Assembly (NCBI RefSeq): GCF_002591915.1
Contig: NZ_NIHB01000002.1
Coordinates: forward strand, 318,133-382,132
Reading direction: 5' to 3'
Length of the DNA: 64,000 nucleotides
DNA from: Marinicella litoralis
GTDB lineage: Bacteria > Pseudomonadota > Gammaproteobacteria > Xanthomonadales > Marinicellaceae
This document shows, in pieces, positions 7,169 through 16,792 of this stretch (its first letter is position 1; every line of letters begins with the position of its first letter). The notes beneath the pieces are model-generated. The model did not search any database. It was given only the letters and a program-made list of their open reading frames with translations, and was not told where the DNA came from. Both the position numbers and the translations under genes were made by a program.

Positions 7169-9336
7169 GGGGTTGGCTCTAATTTTCCAGCTTCCGCCAG
7201 CGCATGAGCCTCCATCTGCTGCGCAATTGCAATGAGTCTGGCTTCATCACGAAATTCGATAAAAAAGGGATCATGCTTGATAAAAGAATATTCGATGATA
7301 TGTTCATCCAATGCACCCTGCATATACTTAACTACACCTTCAACATCGCCATCTACAGCAGCCAATTGGGCCAGGGTGTAATTAAGATTGATGTTAGGCC
7401 AGTTGCCTAAACTGATACTCACCAGTTTGTTTTCAGCAAATACCCGTGCCGCGTTCGCATGAACAGTCCAGGAGTCGATTTCCAGGCGTTTTTCAGCCAA
7501 AGCAAGTCCCACAAGCGCCTCAAGCACGTTGCCATTGGCTAGATCACCTTGGCGGTAATTGAGTCGTGATAAGGTGCGTTGAAATGCAGACCGAGCGGCT
7601 TCCCAATCAAGCTGACCTAAGCTTGCTTGACCTTGCCAAGTCGTGCCTGTTTTAGCCAGATAGAGTTGCCCCACCCGGAACATGGCATCCCAGTCACCAC
7701 TCCACTGAGCAATTGAACGGCGGGCACTGAGTTCCCAACGGTTACCTGCCCCCCTGTCCCGAGCTGCTGCTAGCCATTGTTGTTGTTGATCTGACATCTG
7801 CATCAGTTTATAAGAAATCGCAATTTGAGCAGCAGCAAAAGGATCACCGGGGCGGTTTTCATGCAGGAATGTATAGGCAGGTATGGCCTCAGCCAATCGA
7901 CCTTGTGTAACTAGGAGGTTGCCCAGCTCTTCATACGCATAGGTATCATTGGGTGCAGTTAATAGTATGGCATCGATAATTTGTTGGGCTTCATCGTATC
8001 GCCCCAGTCCCACCATCATACTGGCCAAGCGGGATTGTAAAAAACCTGACAGTGGATCACGTTCAACCGCGTCACGTCGCACTTTAAGAGCAAGTTCAAT
8101 CTCACCCAAATCCCGCAATGCATCGGCATATAAGGTATAGGCTTCGATAAAAGCTGGATTGGCTTTGATTGCACGTTCAAAATAATCCCGCGCCACTTCG
8201 TCGTTGGTGTATTTACGCTCCTCCAAAAAGCCCATGGCAGTTAAGGCATCGGCCCGATTGGGTTCAAGCTCCAAGGCGCGACGAGCAGCTGGTTCGGCAC
8301 GATCAAACGCATCTTGTGATGGAATACCACCGTAATCTTCCAACCATATCCACGCTGAAGCAATGGCGCCATGTGCCGCCGCAAAGTCAGGATCAATGAC
8401 CAGTGCTTGTTCAAAATACTGGATGGCTCGAGTCAAGCCACTTTTGCTGGGCTCTCGAGCCAACTCTCGGCCACGCAAGTACAAATCATAAGCTTCACCA
8501 TTTTCTGCATGCTGAGAACCACCCACTTGACTGTTTAATTTCAATTTAAGTTTAAGTGCTTCAACAATAGCGCTGGCTATTTCATCTTGAACGGCAAAAA
8601 TATTATCCAGTTCACGATCATAAGTTTCAGACCAGACATGAAAACCACCCGCAACATCAATTAACTGTGCAGTGATTCGCACTTGATTGCCAGATTTACG
8701 CACCGAACCTTCCAGCACGGTACGCACGTTCAGTGCACTGCCAATTTCCACGATGTCATGCTCATCACCACGAAATTTGAATGAAGACGTTCTGGCTGCC
8801 ACTTTGAGCCCATCTACTTGTGCCAAAACATTCAATAATTCCTCAGAAATGCCATCAGCAAAATACGCTTGATCACCTTCAATGCTCATGTCCGCGAAAG
8901 GCAAGACAGCAATTGATTTTGCCGCTACATCTTGGGTACTGCCTTGAATTTTCGTTGGCTTTCCACTCATTTCAGACTGGTTATGACTCACTGGGAATAT
9001 TTGTTGATATACAAACAAGCTCGCTACACCAACTACCGCAATCAAGGTGATGACATCCAACTTTTTAGCCGTTTGACTGCTTACTGACTTTGACTTATCA
9101 ACCGCACTGTCTTTCTTCAAGCCATCCGGGGTTAACTCATACGCCCAAGAAAACAACACCACAGGGATAAAAGCCAAAATCAACACCAATGTGATGGCGG
9201 ATATGATCCATGCAGGCATATGCAAAGCAGGTACAACCGTGTCGACCACTTGAAGTAACAACCAACCGATGACTAAATAAGCAGCCGCCACCCTGAAGAC
9301 ATTGCGTCGCTTCAGCTCACTGAATAAGCCACTCAT
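7165..9336 (-). CDS. membrane-anchored TolB-like/TPR protein (longer paralogue)
   Basis: The 723-residue protein has the same plan as its downstream neighbour: SELKRRNVFRVAAAYL with two membrane segments, ELTPDGLKKDS, a third membrane segment (about 92-112), and a TolB-like domain with SIAVLPFADMS and YFADGISEELLNVL. At least eight TPR-like repeats follow, including AIQYFEQALVIDPDFAAAH and ARDYFERAIKANPAFIEAY. The C-terminal TPR scaffold suggests protein-protein interaction in a membrane complex. It is the first gene of the 9336-to-4161 run; a TATAAT lies about 43 nt upstream of the ATG. Sequence similarity and the 4-nt overlap point to tandem duplication. Confidence 0.87.
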   Translation of the reverse strand: MSGLFSELKRRNVFRVAAAYLVIGWLLLQVVDTVVPALHMPAWIISAITLVLILAFIPVVLFSWAYELTPDGLKKDSAVDKSKSVSSQTAKKLDVITLIAVVGVASLFVYQQIFPVSHNQSEMSGKPTKIQGSTQDVAAKSIAVLPFADMSIEGDQAYFADGISEELLNVLAQVDGLKVAARTSSFKFRGDEHDIVEIGSALNVRTVLEGSVRKSGNQVRITAQLIDVAGGFHVWSETYDRELDNIFAVQDEIASAIVEALKLKLKLNSQVGGSQHAENGEAYDLYLRGRELAREPSKSGLTRAIQYFEQALVIDPDFAAAHGAIASAWIWLEDYGGIPSQDAFDRAEPAARRALELEPNRADALTAMGFLEERKYTNDEVARDYFERAIKANPAFIEAYTLYADALRDLGEIELALKVRRDAVERDPLSGFLQSRLASMMVGLGRYDEAQQIIDAILLTAPNDTYAYEELGNLLVTQGRLAEAIPAYTFLHENRPGDPFAAAQIAISYKLMQMSDQQQQWLAAARDRGAGNRWELSARRSIAQWSGDWDAMFRVGQLYLAKTGTTWQGQASLGQLDWEAARSAFQRTLSRLNYRQGDLANGNVLEALVGLALAEKRLEIDSWTVHANAARVFAENKLVSISLGNWPNINLNYTLAQLAAVDGDVEGVVKYMQGALDEHIIEYSFIKHDPFFIEFRDEARLIAIAQQMEAHALAEAGKLEPTP

Positions 9337-9378
9337 TTATAAGTCTTTTTTTTGTTCAAAATACACCCCCGTTACATG

Positions 9379-9384
9379 ATTATA
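9379..9384 (-). promoter_or_regulatory. putative -10 box for the TolB-like/TPR genes
   Basis: The reverse strand reads TATAAT, 42 nt before the ATG at 9336. The AGAAT-AA-ATTCT inverted repeat directly upstream of it could be an operator. No convincing -35 box is visible at 17 nt. The intergenic stretch 9337-9439 holds nothing else. Confidence 0.4.
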
Positions 9385-9439
9385 ACAAGAATTTATTCTG
9401 TTAAGGCATTATTTACTTTGGCGTCACTGACTGGCTGAT

Positions 9440-10732
9440 TTAAAACTGAAAACGGATTCGCGTGTAGAGCGCACTGGCATCTTCAAACTGTCCGAAAAAG
9501 GTGTGGCTTTTTTGTCCCGTAAATATCTGGGCACCGGCAGTGAACTGCCATTGGTCGTTGTGCCGATAATTGACCGAAGGTCGCCAATAACTGTCGTCAT
9601 CTGTGGGTGAGTAAAACACAAACAGTGACCAGGTCAACTTATCTTGCATGGTGAGGTAGGTGAATCGATTGGTCATGACCTGACGGTTTTCTGCTATTTC
9701 AGTCTGAGGATAAAATGCATGCTGTATCAACCGTTCATAATGTTCGGTGTGTTCGACATAATATTGCCAACCCCAGTTGAGCTTTTTAATTAATTCACGT
9801 TCATAGCCCAACAACAATCGCCATTGGGCATTTGCCACCATTGGATTGATGCCTGACTTGTCATCCAGAGCATCATGGTAGCCTAATTCGACATGGTAAA
9901 GGCCTTGGCCGATTGCACTCTGCAAGCTAGCACCCCAAACATTTTTTGCGGCAAAATAAGGCTGCAAAGTGTTGTCTACGCCATTCGGTGATTTTTCAAT
10001 GCCATGGTAAGCATACAGGGCCAATTGATGTCCCTTGAAGTTCCTAAATAAGCGCAAAGCATATTCTGTTTGTCGAGGGTGTCTCGGATTAACAACCTCA
10101 AAACCACCCACTTGTCTTTGTTCAAAAGGTGAAAACAATGAAAACCGCTCACCATTGATAAAGCGATCAGGCTCGGCTTCAGGGGTAATGACCAAGTCCA
10201 CATTAAAGGCATTAAAATAACTGGTCAGACGCAGGGCATCTGCAGGCGATTTGAGGTAATTGTCGTCACGCCCACTGAAAAATGACACCCAATCTTTAGG
10301 AAATGGGTCATTGATAAACAGCAAGTCACCGGTTCCCCAGGTGGTGATTTGCCTGCCCAAGACAACATCGGTCTGGCCAAACAATGAAAAATCAATATTC
10401 AATGCACGCAAATCAAACATCAATTGACCTGCAACTTCATCCATCCAAAAATCATGACTCCAATTAAAATCAAACTTGTCATGGGTGTATTCAAGCGCCT
10501 GATGCCACCGCAGCTCACCCAATGGGGTCTGATCATCGAATAAAACGTCATCACCACTGCGCTCACCCCAGGCCAATTCCATAAAACCTGAATGTGACCA
10601 AGGTGATGTTTCTGTGGCCCAATCATCACCCCATTCATCAGCCTCCTGTTCGGTGACTGTCTGTTCAAGGCTTGCTTGGCCCCAGGCTGAGACTGTCCAC
10701 ATCAGGCAACAAATTAAGCGCAGTGTTTTCAT
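9440..10732 (-). CDS. outer-membrane beta-barrel protein (DUF1302-like)
   Basis: The 430-residue protein has a signal peptide (cleavage near SAWGQA), an acidic linker, and then alternating aromatic/polar strands typical of a porin-like barrel. The last strand ends in phenylalanine (ALYTRIRFQF), the usual outer-membrane assembly signal. The motif VVLGRQITTWGTGDLLFIND resembles the W.G.GD..f.nd segment of DUF1302-type proteins. It follows without spacer the gene for a LolA-like protein, itself downstream of an MMPL pump; the three form an envelope operon that may move a hydrophobic compound or lipid to the outer membrane. The substrate is unknown and the family name is moderately certain. Confidence 0.75.
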   Translation of the reverse strand: MKTLRLICCLMWTVSAWGQASLEQTVTEQEADEWGDDWATETSPWSHSGFMELAWGERSGDDVLFDDQTPLGELRWHQALEYTHDKFDFNWSHDFWMDEVAGQLMFDLRALNIDFSLFGQTDVVLGRQITTWGTGDLLFINDPFPKDWVSFFSGRDDNYLKSPADALRLTSYFNAFNVDLVITPEAEPDRFINGERFSLFSPFEQRQVGGFEVVNPRHPRQTEYALRLFRNFKGHQLALYAYHGIEKSPNGVDNTLQPYFAAKNVWGASLQSAIGQGLYHVELGYHDALDDKSGINPMVANAQWRLLLGYERELIKKLNWGWQYYVEHTEHYERLIQHAFYPQTEIAENRQVMTNRFTYLTMQDKLTWSLFVFYSPTDDDSYWRPSVNYRHNDQWQFTAGAQIFTGQKSHTFFGQFEDASALYTRIRFQF

Positions 10733-11515
10733 TTATTGACCGCTGAGCCAGTTCTTGGGTGGGTTGCGCAATGAGCGCACCGTAAAGACGTCATCCTCCA
10801 TGCCTAAATCGTAAGCCGGACGACGGAATTCCATCAAAGTATAGCCACCCGTTTTTAAATTTGAAACTTTAGACTTCATCACGGTGGGGTGCCCTTGAAC
10901 ATCAACCACCTCCACCACTTCAACCCGGCGGTAAATGGCTTCCGATTGATCAAAGTACTCAACCACCATGGGTAAGTGTGTCTGTTTATCAATCTGCATG
11001 GTGTAGTATTTGAACTCGACGGCATTGGGATCTTTGGGGCTGCTTTTGATGTAATAGAAAGCATCGTCTTGTTTCAGCAGTTCATGAAGGTCCGCTTGTG
11101 GATTGCGTCCTGATACGTCTTCATAGAAGAAATCAGAGCCCACAAAACTGGTGCGATTGTCTGAGGAAGAGATTCTTTTTTCTAAATCCAATGCCGGCAA
11201 GTACAACCACCGATGGTCTTCATCATCCACTTTTTTATGCACCAAAAATACCGTGTCTTTGACATCCGATGGTCGGCTAAAAACCACCAAAAAGTTTTGA
11301 TCACCTCCTTCAGTCAAATCCTTGCGCAGGATCACAAATTGACGCATTTGTTTGTTGTCTTTATTGTCAACTATGATCATTCGTGCATCACTGCGCCCGT
11401 CATCACCAGCATAAAACGAGGCCAAATTGGCTTGACTGATGATGTGGTCTATTGTTGCAGCTTGTGAAACCATCACAGTTAACAACAACATCAAAATATT
11501 CAAAATTTTATTCAT
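10733..11515 (-). CDS. outer-membrane lipoprotein-sorting (LolA-like) protein
   Basis: The 260-residue protein has a signal peptide (about 1-19) and is then a periplasmic domain resembling the LolA-like family PF17131. Recognisable elements are RDLTEGGDQNFLVVFSRPSD, HRWLYLPALDLEKRIS and SFVGSDFFYEDV. Such proteins have the unclosed barrel fold of LolA/LolB and bind acyl chains; they commonly accompany MMPL-type pumps. It lies 19 nt downstream of the pump gene and abuts the barrel gene, so it probably shuttles the pump's substrate through the periplasm. That role is inferred from the family and the operon. Confidence 0.85.
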   Translation of the reverse strand: MNKILNILMLLLTVMVSQAATIDHIISQANLASFYAGDDGRSDARMIIVDNKDNKQMRQFVILRKDLTEGGDQNFLVVFSRPSDVKDTVFLVHKKVDDEDHRWLYLPALDLEKRISSSDNRTSFVGSDFFYEDVSGRNPQADLHELLKQDDAFYYIKSSPKDPNAVEFKYYTMQIDKQTHLPMVVEYFDQSEAIYRRVEVVEVVDVQGHPTVMKSKVSNLKTGGYTLMEFRRPAYDLGMEDDVFTVRSLRNPPKNWLSGQ

Positions 11516-11534
11516 ATTTAATTCCTCGTTCAGC

Positions 11535-14042
11535 TCACTTCATCACATGGGTTTTTAAAGCCCGCAACATGGCTGGTAACATCAATAAGGTAACCATGGC
11601 TGAAACGGCCATGATCGTCGCCAAAAAGAAGCCCACGGTAATATAAGGCATCAATGGTGCAAACAACAAAGGGGTAAATCCAATCGCAATGACCACCGCA
11701 TTTTTGCTGATGGCCGCTGCCGGTTCTTCAAACATCATTTGCATGGTTAAGTTGAAATCTTGGTTTTCTGCATATATGTCTCTGGCACGTTGTAAAAAAT
11801 GAATCGCAAAGTCCACGGACAAGCCCAAGGTTAATGCCGAGAGTACCGCGATGGGCATGTCATAATCTTTACCGAGCCAACCAATCAATCCGTAGATAAA
11901 CGCAATGGTCAGCGTCAAAGGCAACATGGCCAACAGACCAAACAACACACTCCTGAATAACAAAACCATCATCAGAAACACCACCACAAACGCACTGATT
12001 AAACTCATTCCCATACCAGCCACCATTTCCTCTTGCCAGACTTTATTTAAGTATGTTTTGCCGGCCCAATGGATGCTGATCAGCTGATTGGGTGGCTTGT
12101 TGGCTATATGTTCAGCCATATAGTCAACCACTGCACTCATGTCTTGGTTGTCACCGCTTTTCAATTGGACCCAAACCACCGTACTGGTATAGTCCTTGGT
12201 CACAAAATGCCACAAATCATGGGGTCTGTGAGAGGATTGGTATTGTAATAAGGCTTGTGCCACACCCGCTTGACTGTCAGGTATATCGAATGCGACCGCT
12301 GCTCCACCCCGCAGTTCGCGATTCACTGTTTTAACCACATCAGTCAAAGAATTGGATTTACCCACCAAACCACTTTGTTGCAATGCCGACTGCAACTGGG
12401 CAACATAGGCCAGATTATCCGGCGATTTAAATGCTGCCAATTGAATATTGGTCTGATCAATCAATGCAATGAATTGTTCCAAGTCGTCAGCAAGCTGATC
12501 TTGCGCGTCAAACAATTGATCTTCTGCCCAATACAACCATTCATTCAGTTGTTGAGCAAAATCCATGTCACTATTTTTGGCTTCCTCGACATGGCTTGAA
12601 ATCAACGGCGCCAACACACTGGCATCAGCAAAGAACGAACTTTCGATGGCTGCAGTATCCGCTTGTAAAACCAAATAAGCGTCATAAGTTCCAGCAAAAT
12701 GTTCGTTGAGCACCTTATCCGCCACTCGGATGGGATGATCTGTTTTGAACCATCTGACAGGGTTGTCATTGATTTGAATTTGCAGCACGCCCCAAATGCT
12801 GACCGCAAAAACCGACAGAAAGAACACAATCACAGATTTATGCTGTTTGACACTGAACTGCCCCATGCCCTTAACCCAACCTGATAATTTTGATTTGCTG
12901 TGGTGCAGCTTTCGCAAGGAGTCCAATGATTCTTTTTTCAAAGTCACCAAATAGGCTGGAATAAATACAATCGTCAACACAAAGGCCAACAAAATACCGG
13001 CTCCAACAAAGGCGCCAAATATTTGCACCGGAGGTATTGGGGTTAACATCAATGAAAAGAACCCAACTGCTGAGGTGATACTGGTAAACAGCATGGGTTT
13101 AAATAAATCGGCTATGACGGCCCTAATGACTGATTCTCGATCACTTTCAGCCTGGTATTTTTCAACAAATTCAGACATGATGTGAATGGAATCCACCACC
13201 GCAATCGGCATCAAAAATATGGCAATCATGGAGCTCATGATGTGAACGGTATAACCCATGCCAATCATCGCACCCATGATCATGATGACTGTTGCCATCG
13301 CCACAATCATCGGCGCCGCAATGAATTTCAAATTTTTAAAGAAATACCACAACAGCAAGAAAATCATTAAACCTGCCATAGGTGCTGAAATACCCATTTG
13401 GACAAACATTTGATAGCCAAAAGTGTCTTCTGCCACCGGTAAACCGGTGATGTGGTAATCATCATCTGAATCCACTGAATCAATTATGGCTTGAATTTCC
13501 AATGAAATTCTGTGGCTTTGGTTTTTGTCGGCTATGGGAACATATATACTGCTGGCCTTGTAGTCGCTTGAAACCAATGTGTTTTTTAATAACGGCAATC
13601 GATCAACGGCCTGTTGCAACTGCTCAATGTCCACTTGGCTGCTTGGCGCTTGTTTCATCAGCCATTCGAACTGTATGCTGCCTGGGCCAGCTTGTTTGAT
13701 GTTATCCACATGCGACAAAGCCATCAAATCATAATCAATCACCCCTTCAATCTGCGCCGTCTGCGTGGCCACGGTTAACAATGCCTGCAATGATTTTGGG
13801 TTATAAATACCTTCAGGCGATTGGTTGACTGCGCCAACCACAATCATGTCATGCAGATTGAAATCAGCTTTGATCTGATTATGGAACTGTCTTTCCACTT
13901 GATCAACAGGCAACATATTTTCAGGGTCTGTGTCTATTTTTATCATCGGCAACATGGCGGCTGTTATCAATGACAACAACAAAACGCCACCGAAAATGAC
14001 TTTGGGGTGGTTGAAAATATAGTTAACGATTTTTTCTTGCAT
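11535..14042 (-). CDS. MMPL/RND-superfamily transporter permease
   Basis: The 835-residue protein has the two-half architecture of RND/MMPL proteins: a membrane helix at about 12-32, a large periplasmic loop with the DTDPENMLP motif, five helices at about 210-360, then a second repeat with a helix near 405, a loop, and a terminal bundle from about 700. The segments containing SMIAIFLMPIAVVDSIHIM and LSVDFAIHFLQRARD correspond to the conserved helix-4/helix-10 positions of the family. It is the first gene of the operon and starts 120 nt from the divergent ArsR-type regulator. It probably exports a lipid or hydrophobic compound; no membrane-fusion protein is encoded nearby. Confidence 0.88.
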   Translation of the reverse strand: MQEKIVNYIFNHPKVIFGGVLLLSLITAAMLPMIKIDTDPENMLPVDQVERQFHNQIKADFNLHDMIVVGAVNQSPEGIYNPKSLQALLTVATQTAQIEGVIDYDLMALSHVDNIKQAGPGSIQFEWLMKQAPSSQVDIEQLQQAVDRLPLLKNTLVSSDYKASSIYVPIADKNQSHRISLEIQAIIDSVDSDDDYHITGLPVAEDTFGYQMFVQMGISAPMAGLMIFLLLWYFFKNLKFIAAPMIVAMATVIMIMGAMIGMGYTVHIMSSMIAIFLMPIAVVDSIHIMSEFVEKYQAESDRESVIRAVIADLFKPMLFTSITSAVGFFSLMLTPIPPVQIFGAFVGAGILLAFVLTIVFIPAYLVTLKKESLDSLRKLHHSKSKLSGWVKGMGQFSVKQHKSVIVFFLSVFAVSIWGVLQIQINDNPVRWFKTDHPIRVADKVLNEHFAGTYDAYLVLQADTAAIESSFFADASVLAPLISSHVEEAKNSDMDFAQQLNEWLYWAEDQLFDAQDQLADDLEQFIALIDQTNIQLAAFKSPDNLAYVAQLQSALQQSGLVGKSNSLTDVVKTVNRELRGGAAVAFDIPDSQAGVAQALLQYQSSHRPHDLWHFVTKDYTSTVVWVQLKSGDNQDMSAVVDYMAEHIANKPPNQLISIHWAGKTYLNKVWQEEMVAGMGMSLISAFVVVFLMMVLLFRSVLFGLLAMLPLTLTIAFIYGLIGWLGKDYDMPIAVLSALTLGLSVDFAIHFLQRARDIYAENQDFNLTMQMMFEEPAAAISKNAVVIAIGFTPLLFAPLMPYITVGFFLATIMAVSAMVTLLMLPAMLRALKTHVMK

Positions 14043-14076
14043 GTTAATCAGGCTTGTAGAATGGTTTGCATTATAT

Positions 14077-14092
14077 ATTAGATATTTCTAAT
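14077..14092. promoter_or_regulatory. inverted repeat, probable operator of the BigR/YgaV-like repressor
   Basis: ATTAGA-TATT-TCTAAT is a perfect 6-bp inverted repeat with a 4-bp spacer, placed between the divergent MMPL operon (start 14042) and the arsR-type gene (start 14162). It is AT-rich and of the size bound by BigR-type ArsR dimers. Its position 35 nt from one start and 70 nt from the other allows control of both transcripts. Confidence 0.65.
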
Positions 14093-14161
14093 GTTCAAGT
14101 GGTTGTGCATTGTCTGCTTTTCATGCAAAATACCTGTGTTAAATTAAGCCCAATATAAATA

Positions 14162-14476
14162 ATGAACCAGTCCATGGATGAAATGATGATGCACTCGGGG
14201 GATGCTTCAAAGTTGTTAAAACTCATTTCAAATCAAAAAAGACTCTTGATATTATGCTTACTGCATGAAAAAGAAATGTCAGTATCTGAATTGAATGATA
14301 CCCTAACTCAACTCAGTCAATCGGCTTTATCTCAGCACTTGGCTCAATTACGTCAAGCCAATCTGGTGCAAGTACGACGCGACGCACAAACCATTTACTA
14401 TTCACTGACCAAAAGCAAAGCCGTTCAGATCATTCATCTGTTGCATGAATTGTATTGCCAAGATTCTTGTAGTTAA
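14162..14476 (+). CDS. ArsR-family repressor of the BigR/YgaV (persulfide-sensing) type
   Basis: The 104-residue winged-helix protein matches E. coli YgaV along its length: KRLLILCLL, SQSALSQHLAQLRQANLVQVRRDAQTIYYSL and a C-terminal HELYC. Cys32 and Cys99 occupy the positions of the two redox cysteines of BigR (Cys42 and Cys108), which form a disulfide or polysulfide link on exposure to sulfane sulfur and release DNA. No metal-binding CxC motif is present. The gene is divergent from the MMPL/LolA-like/barrel operon, with an inverted repeat between them, so self-repression and control of that operon are likely. Assignment as a sulfur sensor is from family knowledge; the target operon is inference. 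Confidence 0.85.
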   Translation: MNQSMDEMMMHSGDASKLLKLISNQKRLLILCLLHEKEMSVSELNDTLTQLSQSALSQHLAQLRQANLVQVRRDAQTIYYSLTKSKAVQIIHLLHELYCQDSCS

Positions 14477-14521
14477 ACCACACCAATAAAAATCTAAAAA
14501 TAATCCGTTACCTTTGGGGGA

Positions 14522-14580
14522 TTGGACCGTTTATAGACGTCAATTACAATTTCTTTTTACTAGGACAAACTTCGTAGGGG
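14522..14580 (+). promoter_or_regulatory. sigma70-type promoter and ribosome binding site of the DUF5916 gene
   Basis: TTGGAC (14522-14527) and TACAAT (14545-14550) are separated by exactly 17 nt. A purine-rich ribosome binding site, AGGGG, lies at 14576-14580, just before the ATG at 14585. The gene therefore appears to have its own promoter rather than relying on the arsR transcript. Confidence 0.6.
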
Positions 14581-14584
14581 CGAT

Positions 14585-16786
14585 ATGTTAAAAATTTTGA
14601 GTTTGGTGTTACTTTCACTGACAGTTTCGGCACAAGACACCACCAAACAAGTGCCATTAATTTCTGAATCATTTAAAATTGATGGTGTCATGGATGAATC
14701 TGCTTGGCAACAAGCCCTAATCATTCCTTTATTGTACGAGACCTCACCAGCTGAAAACACCCCCGCACAAGTTAAAACCGAGGTGTATTTCATTGACACC
14801 GGCAATACTTTGGTCATTGGGTTCATCGCTGAAGACCCTGAACCTGAAAAAATCAGGGCTTTTTTGCGCGACAGAGATTCGGCCTATGACGATGACTTTG
14901 TCGGCGTTTTGCTGGATACATATAACGATGAAAGGCGCGCCTTGGAGTTTTTTGTTAATCCATTGGGTGTCCAAATGGACTTGATACAAAGTGGCAACAA
15001 CGAAGATGATTCATGGAATGCCATCTGGGACTCTGCCGGAAAAATCACTGAATTTGGTTTCGTGGTAGAAATGGAAATTCCATACAACGAATTACAAATG
15101 CCAGACATCGTCGGGGAAAAAACCTGGGGCTTGTATGCGCTCAGAACCCATCCACGAGATGATCGCCGCTTGTACCGCAATGTGCCGATTGACCGCAACA
15201 ACGATTGTTCTTTGTGCCAAACAGAAAAAATCACCGGCTTCACCAACGCCGATCGCGGCATGGATTTAGAAATCACCCCGACCCTGACAGGATTGGCAGC
15301 CAAAAATCGTGAACCGGAAGATGCTGCCTATGGCCCCAGTGAAACTGATTTTGAAGCCGGTGTCGATGTCAATTGGGGCATCAATTCAAACCTCACATTG
15401 AATGCCACCATCAATCCAGATTTTTCTCAAGTTGAAGCCGATTCTGCTCAACTCAATGTCAACCAAAATTTCGCCCTGTTCTTCCCAGAACGTCGTTCAT
15501 TCTTTTTGGAAAACTCAGATTATTTTAACTCCAACATGAACCTGGTCTATACCCGCAACATCGCAGATCCAGATTATGGCGTGCGATTGGTGGGTAAATA
15601 CGATGAAAACGCCTATGGTTTCTTCTATGCCAACGACACCATCACCAACCTACTGATTCCAGGAACCTTGGGATCGAGTTTCACCACCATGGAACAAGAA
15701 TCGACTAATTTGGTTGGTCGTTATCGCAGGGATTTTGGCGAAAATGCTTCAACCTTCGGTGCCACCATTACCAACCGCGAGGGTGGTGATTACAGCAACA
15801 CCTTGCTTTCTGCCGACCTCAATTACCGCATCAACAGCACCGATCAAATCAGGGTACAAATTGCCGATTCATCAACCCAATACCCTGATGAGATTGTGAC
15901 TGATTTTGATCAACTTGATGGTCAATTTTCTGGCCAATATTACTTGGCACAATACCAGCACAATGGTCGCAACTGGCGGTTCAATGCTTATCATGAAAAT
16001 AAAGACGATGGCTTTCGCGCTGACAATGGATTCATCAGTCAAGTTGGCATCAAAAAGTCCGTCATTGGTGGGGGCTATAAATGGATTGGTGACACTGAGG
16101 ACTTTTGGAATCAAATCAACCTATACTCAGACTGGGACATCACCCATGACCAAACGGGTCAGGTGTTAGAAAAAGAATTTGAAGGCAGTTTGTCAATTGA
16201 CATGCCCTTACAAACCAATGTCAATGGTGGACTAGGAGTGAGGGATCGCTTTTGGGATGAACAAATTTTCAGAGAAAATTACCAGTACATTAATTTGCAC
16301 ATGAAACCCATTGCTGGATTTGACTTCGGCCTGCACTTTAATCAAGGCAACTCGGTTGATTATGCCAACAGCCGTCTGGCTGATTCCAACAGGATAGATT
16401 TTCATTTTGGTGGTAATTGGGGCAGTCATTTCAGTTACCGGGTTTCTTATGCGCACAACAACTTAGCCATCGATGAAGGCAACATCTTCACTGCCAACCA
16501 AACTGACCTGCGACTGTCTTACCAATTCAACCTCAGACAAAGGCTGCGTTTGGCCATCATCCAAACCGACATCAACCGTGATTTGAGCTTGTACAATAAC
16601 CCCGATGATTACAATAAAAACAGTGAATTCGTGGCGACTCAGCTCATCTATTCCTACAAAGTCAATCCCCGAACCTTGTTGTTTGTCGGGTATTCAGACG
16701 CCGGCAGGGAATACGACAACCTTGAATCATTTGTTAAAACAGATAAAAATGTATTTGTAAAATTCAGCTATGCGTTTAAACAATAA
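14585..16786 (+). CDS. DUF5916 protein: CBM9-like domain plus outer-membrane barrel
   Basis: The 733-residue protein has a signal peptide cleaved near SAQD, then a CBM9-like carbohydrate-binding fold (about 20-215) with the typical opening FKIDGVMDESAWQQA and the segments FIAEDPEPEKIRAFLRDRD and VGVLLDTYNDERRALEFFVN. From about 235 to the end it is a beta-barrel-like DUF5916 domain (INPDFSQVEADSAQLNVN, FFPERRSFFLEN). The family is outer-membrane associated and of unknown function, often suspected of polysaccharide binding or uptake. It ends 6 nt from the convergent glutamate-synthase-like gene, with no visible terminator. Confidence 0.88.
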   Translation: MLKILSLVLLSLTVSAQDTTKQVPLISESFKIDGVMDESAWQQALIIPLLYETSPAENTPAQVKTEVYFIDTGNTLVIGFIAEDPEPEKIRAFLRDRDSAYDDDFVGVLLDTYNDERRALEFFVNPLGVQMDLIQSGNNEDDSWNAIWDSAGKITEFGFVVEMEIPYNELQMPDIVGEKTWGLYALRTHPRDDRRLYRNVPIDRNNDCSLCQTEKITGFTNADRGMDLEITPTLTGLAAKNREPEDAAYGPSETDFEAGVDVNWGINSNLTLNATINPDFSQVEADSAQLNVNQNFALFFPERRSFFLENSDYFNSNMNLVYTRNIADPDYGVRLVGKYDENAYGFFYANDTITNLLIPGTLGSSFTTMEQESTNLVGRYRRDFGENASTFGATITNREGGDYSNTLLSADLNYRINSTDQIRVQIADSSTQYPDEIVTDFDQLDGQFSGQYYLAQYQHNGRNWRFNAYHENKDDGFRADNGFISQVGIKKSVIGGGYKWIGDTEDFWNQINLYSDWDITHDQTGQVLEKEFEGSLSIDMPLQTNVNGGLGVRDRFWDEQIFRENYQYINLHMKPIAGFDFGLHFNQGNSVDYANSRLADSNRIDFHFGGNWGSHFSYRVSYAHNNLAIDEGNIFTANQTDLRLSYQFNLRQRLRLAIIQTDINRDLSLYNNPDDYNKNSEFVATQLIYSYKVNPRTLLFVGYSDAGREYDNLESFVKTDKNVFVKFSYAFKQ

Positions 16787-16792
16787 ATCCAA

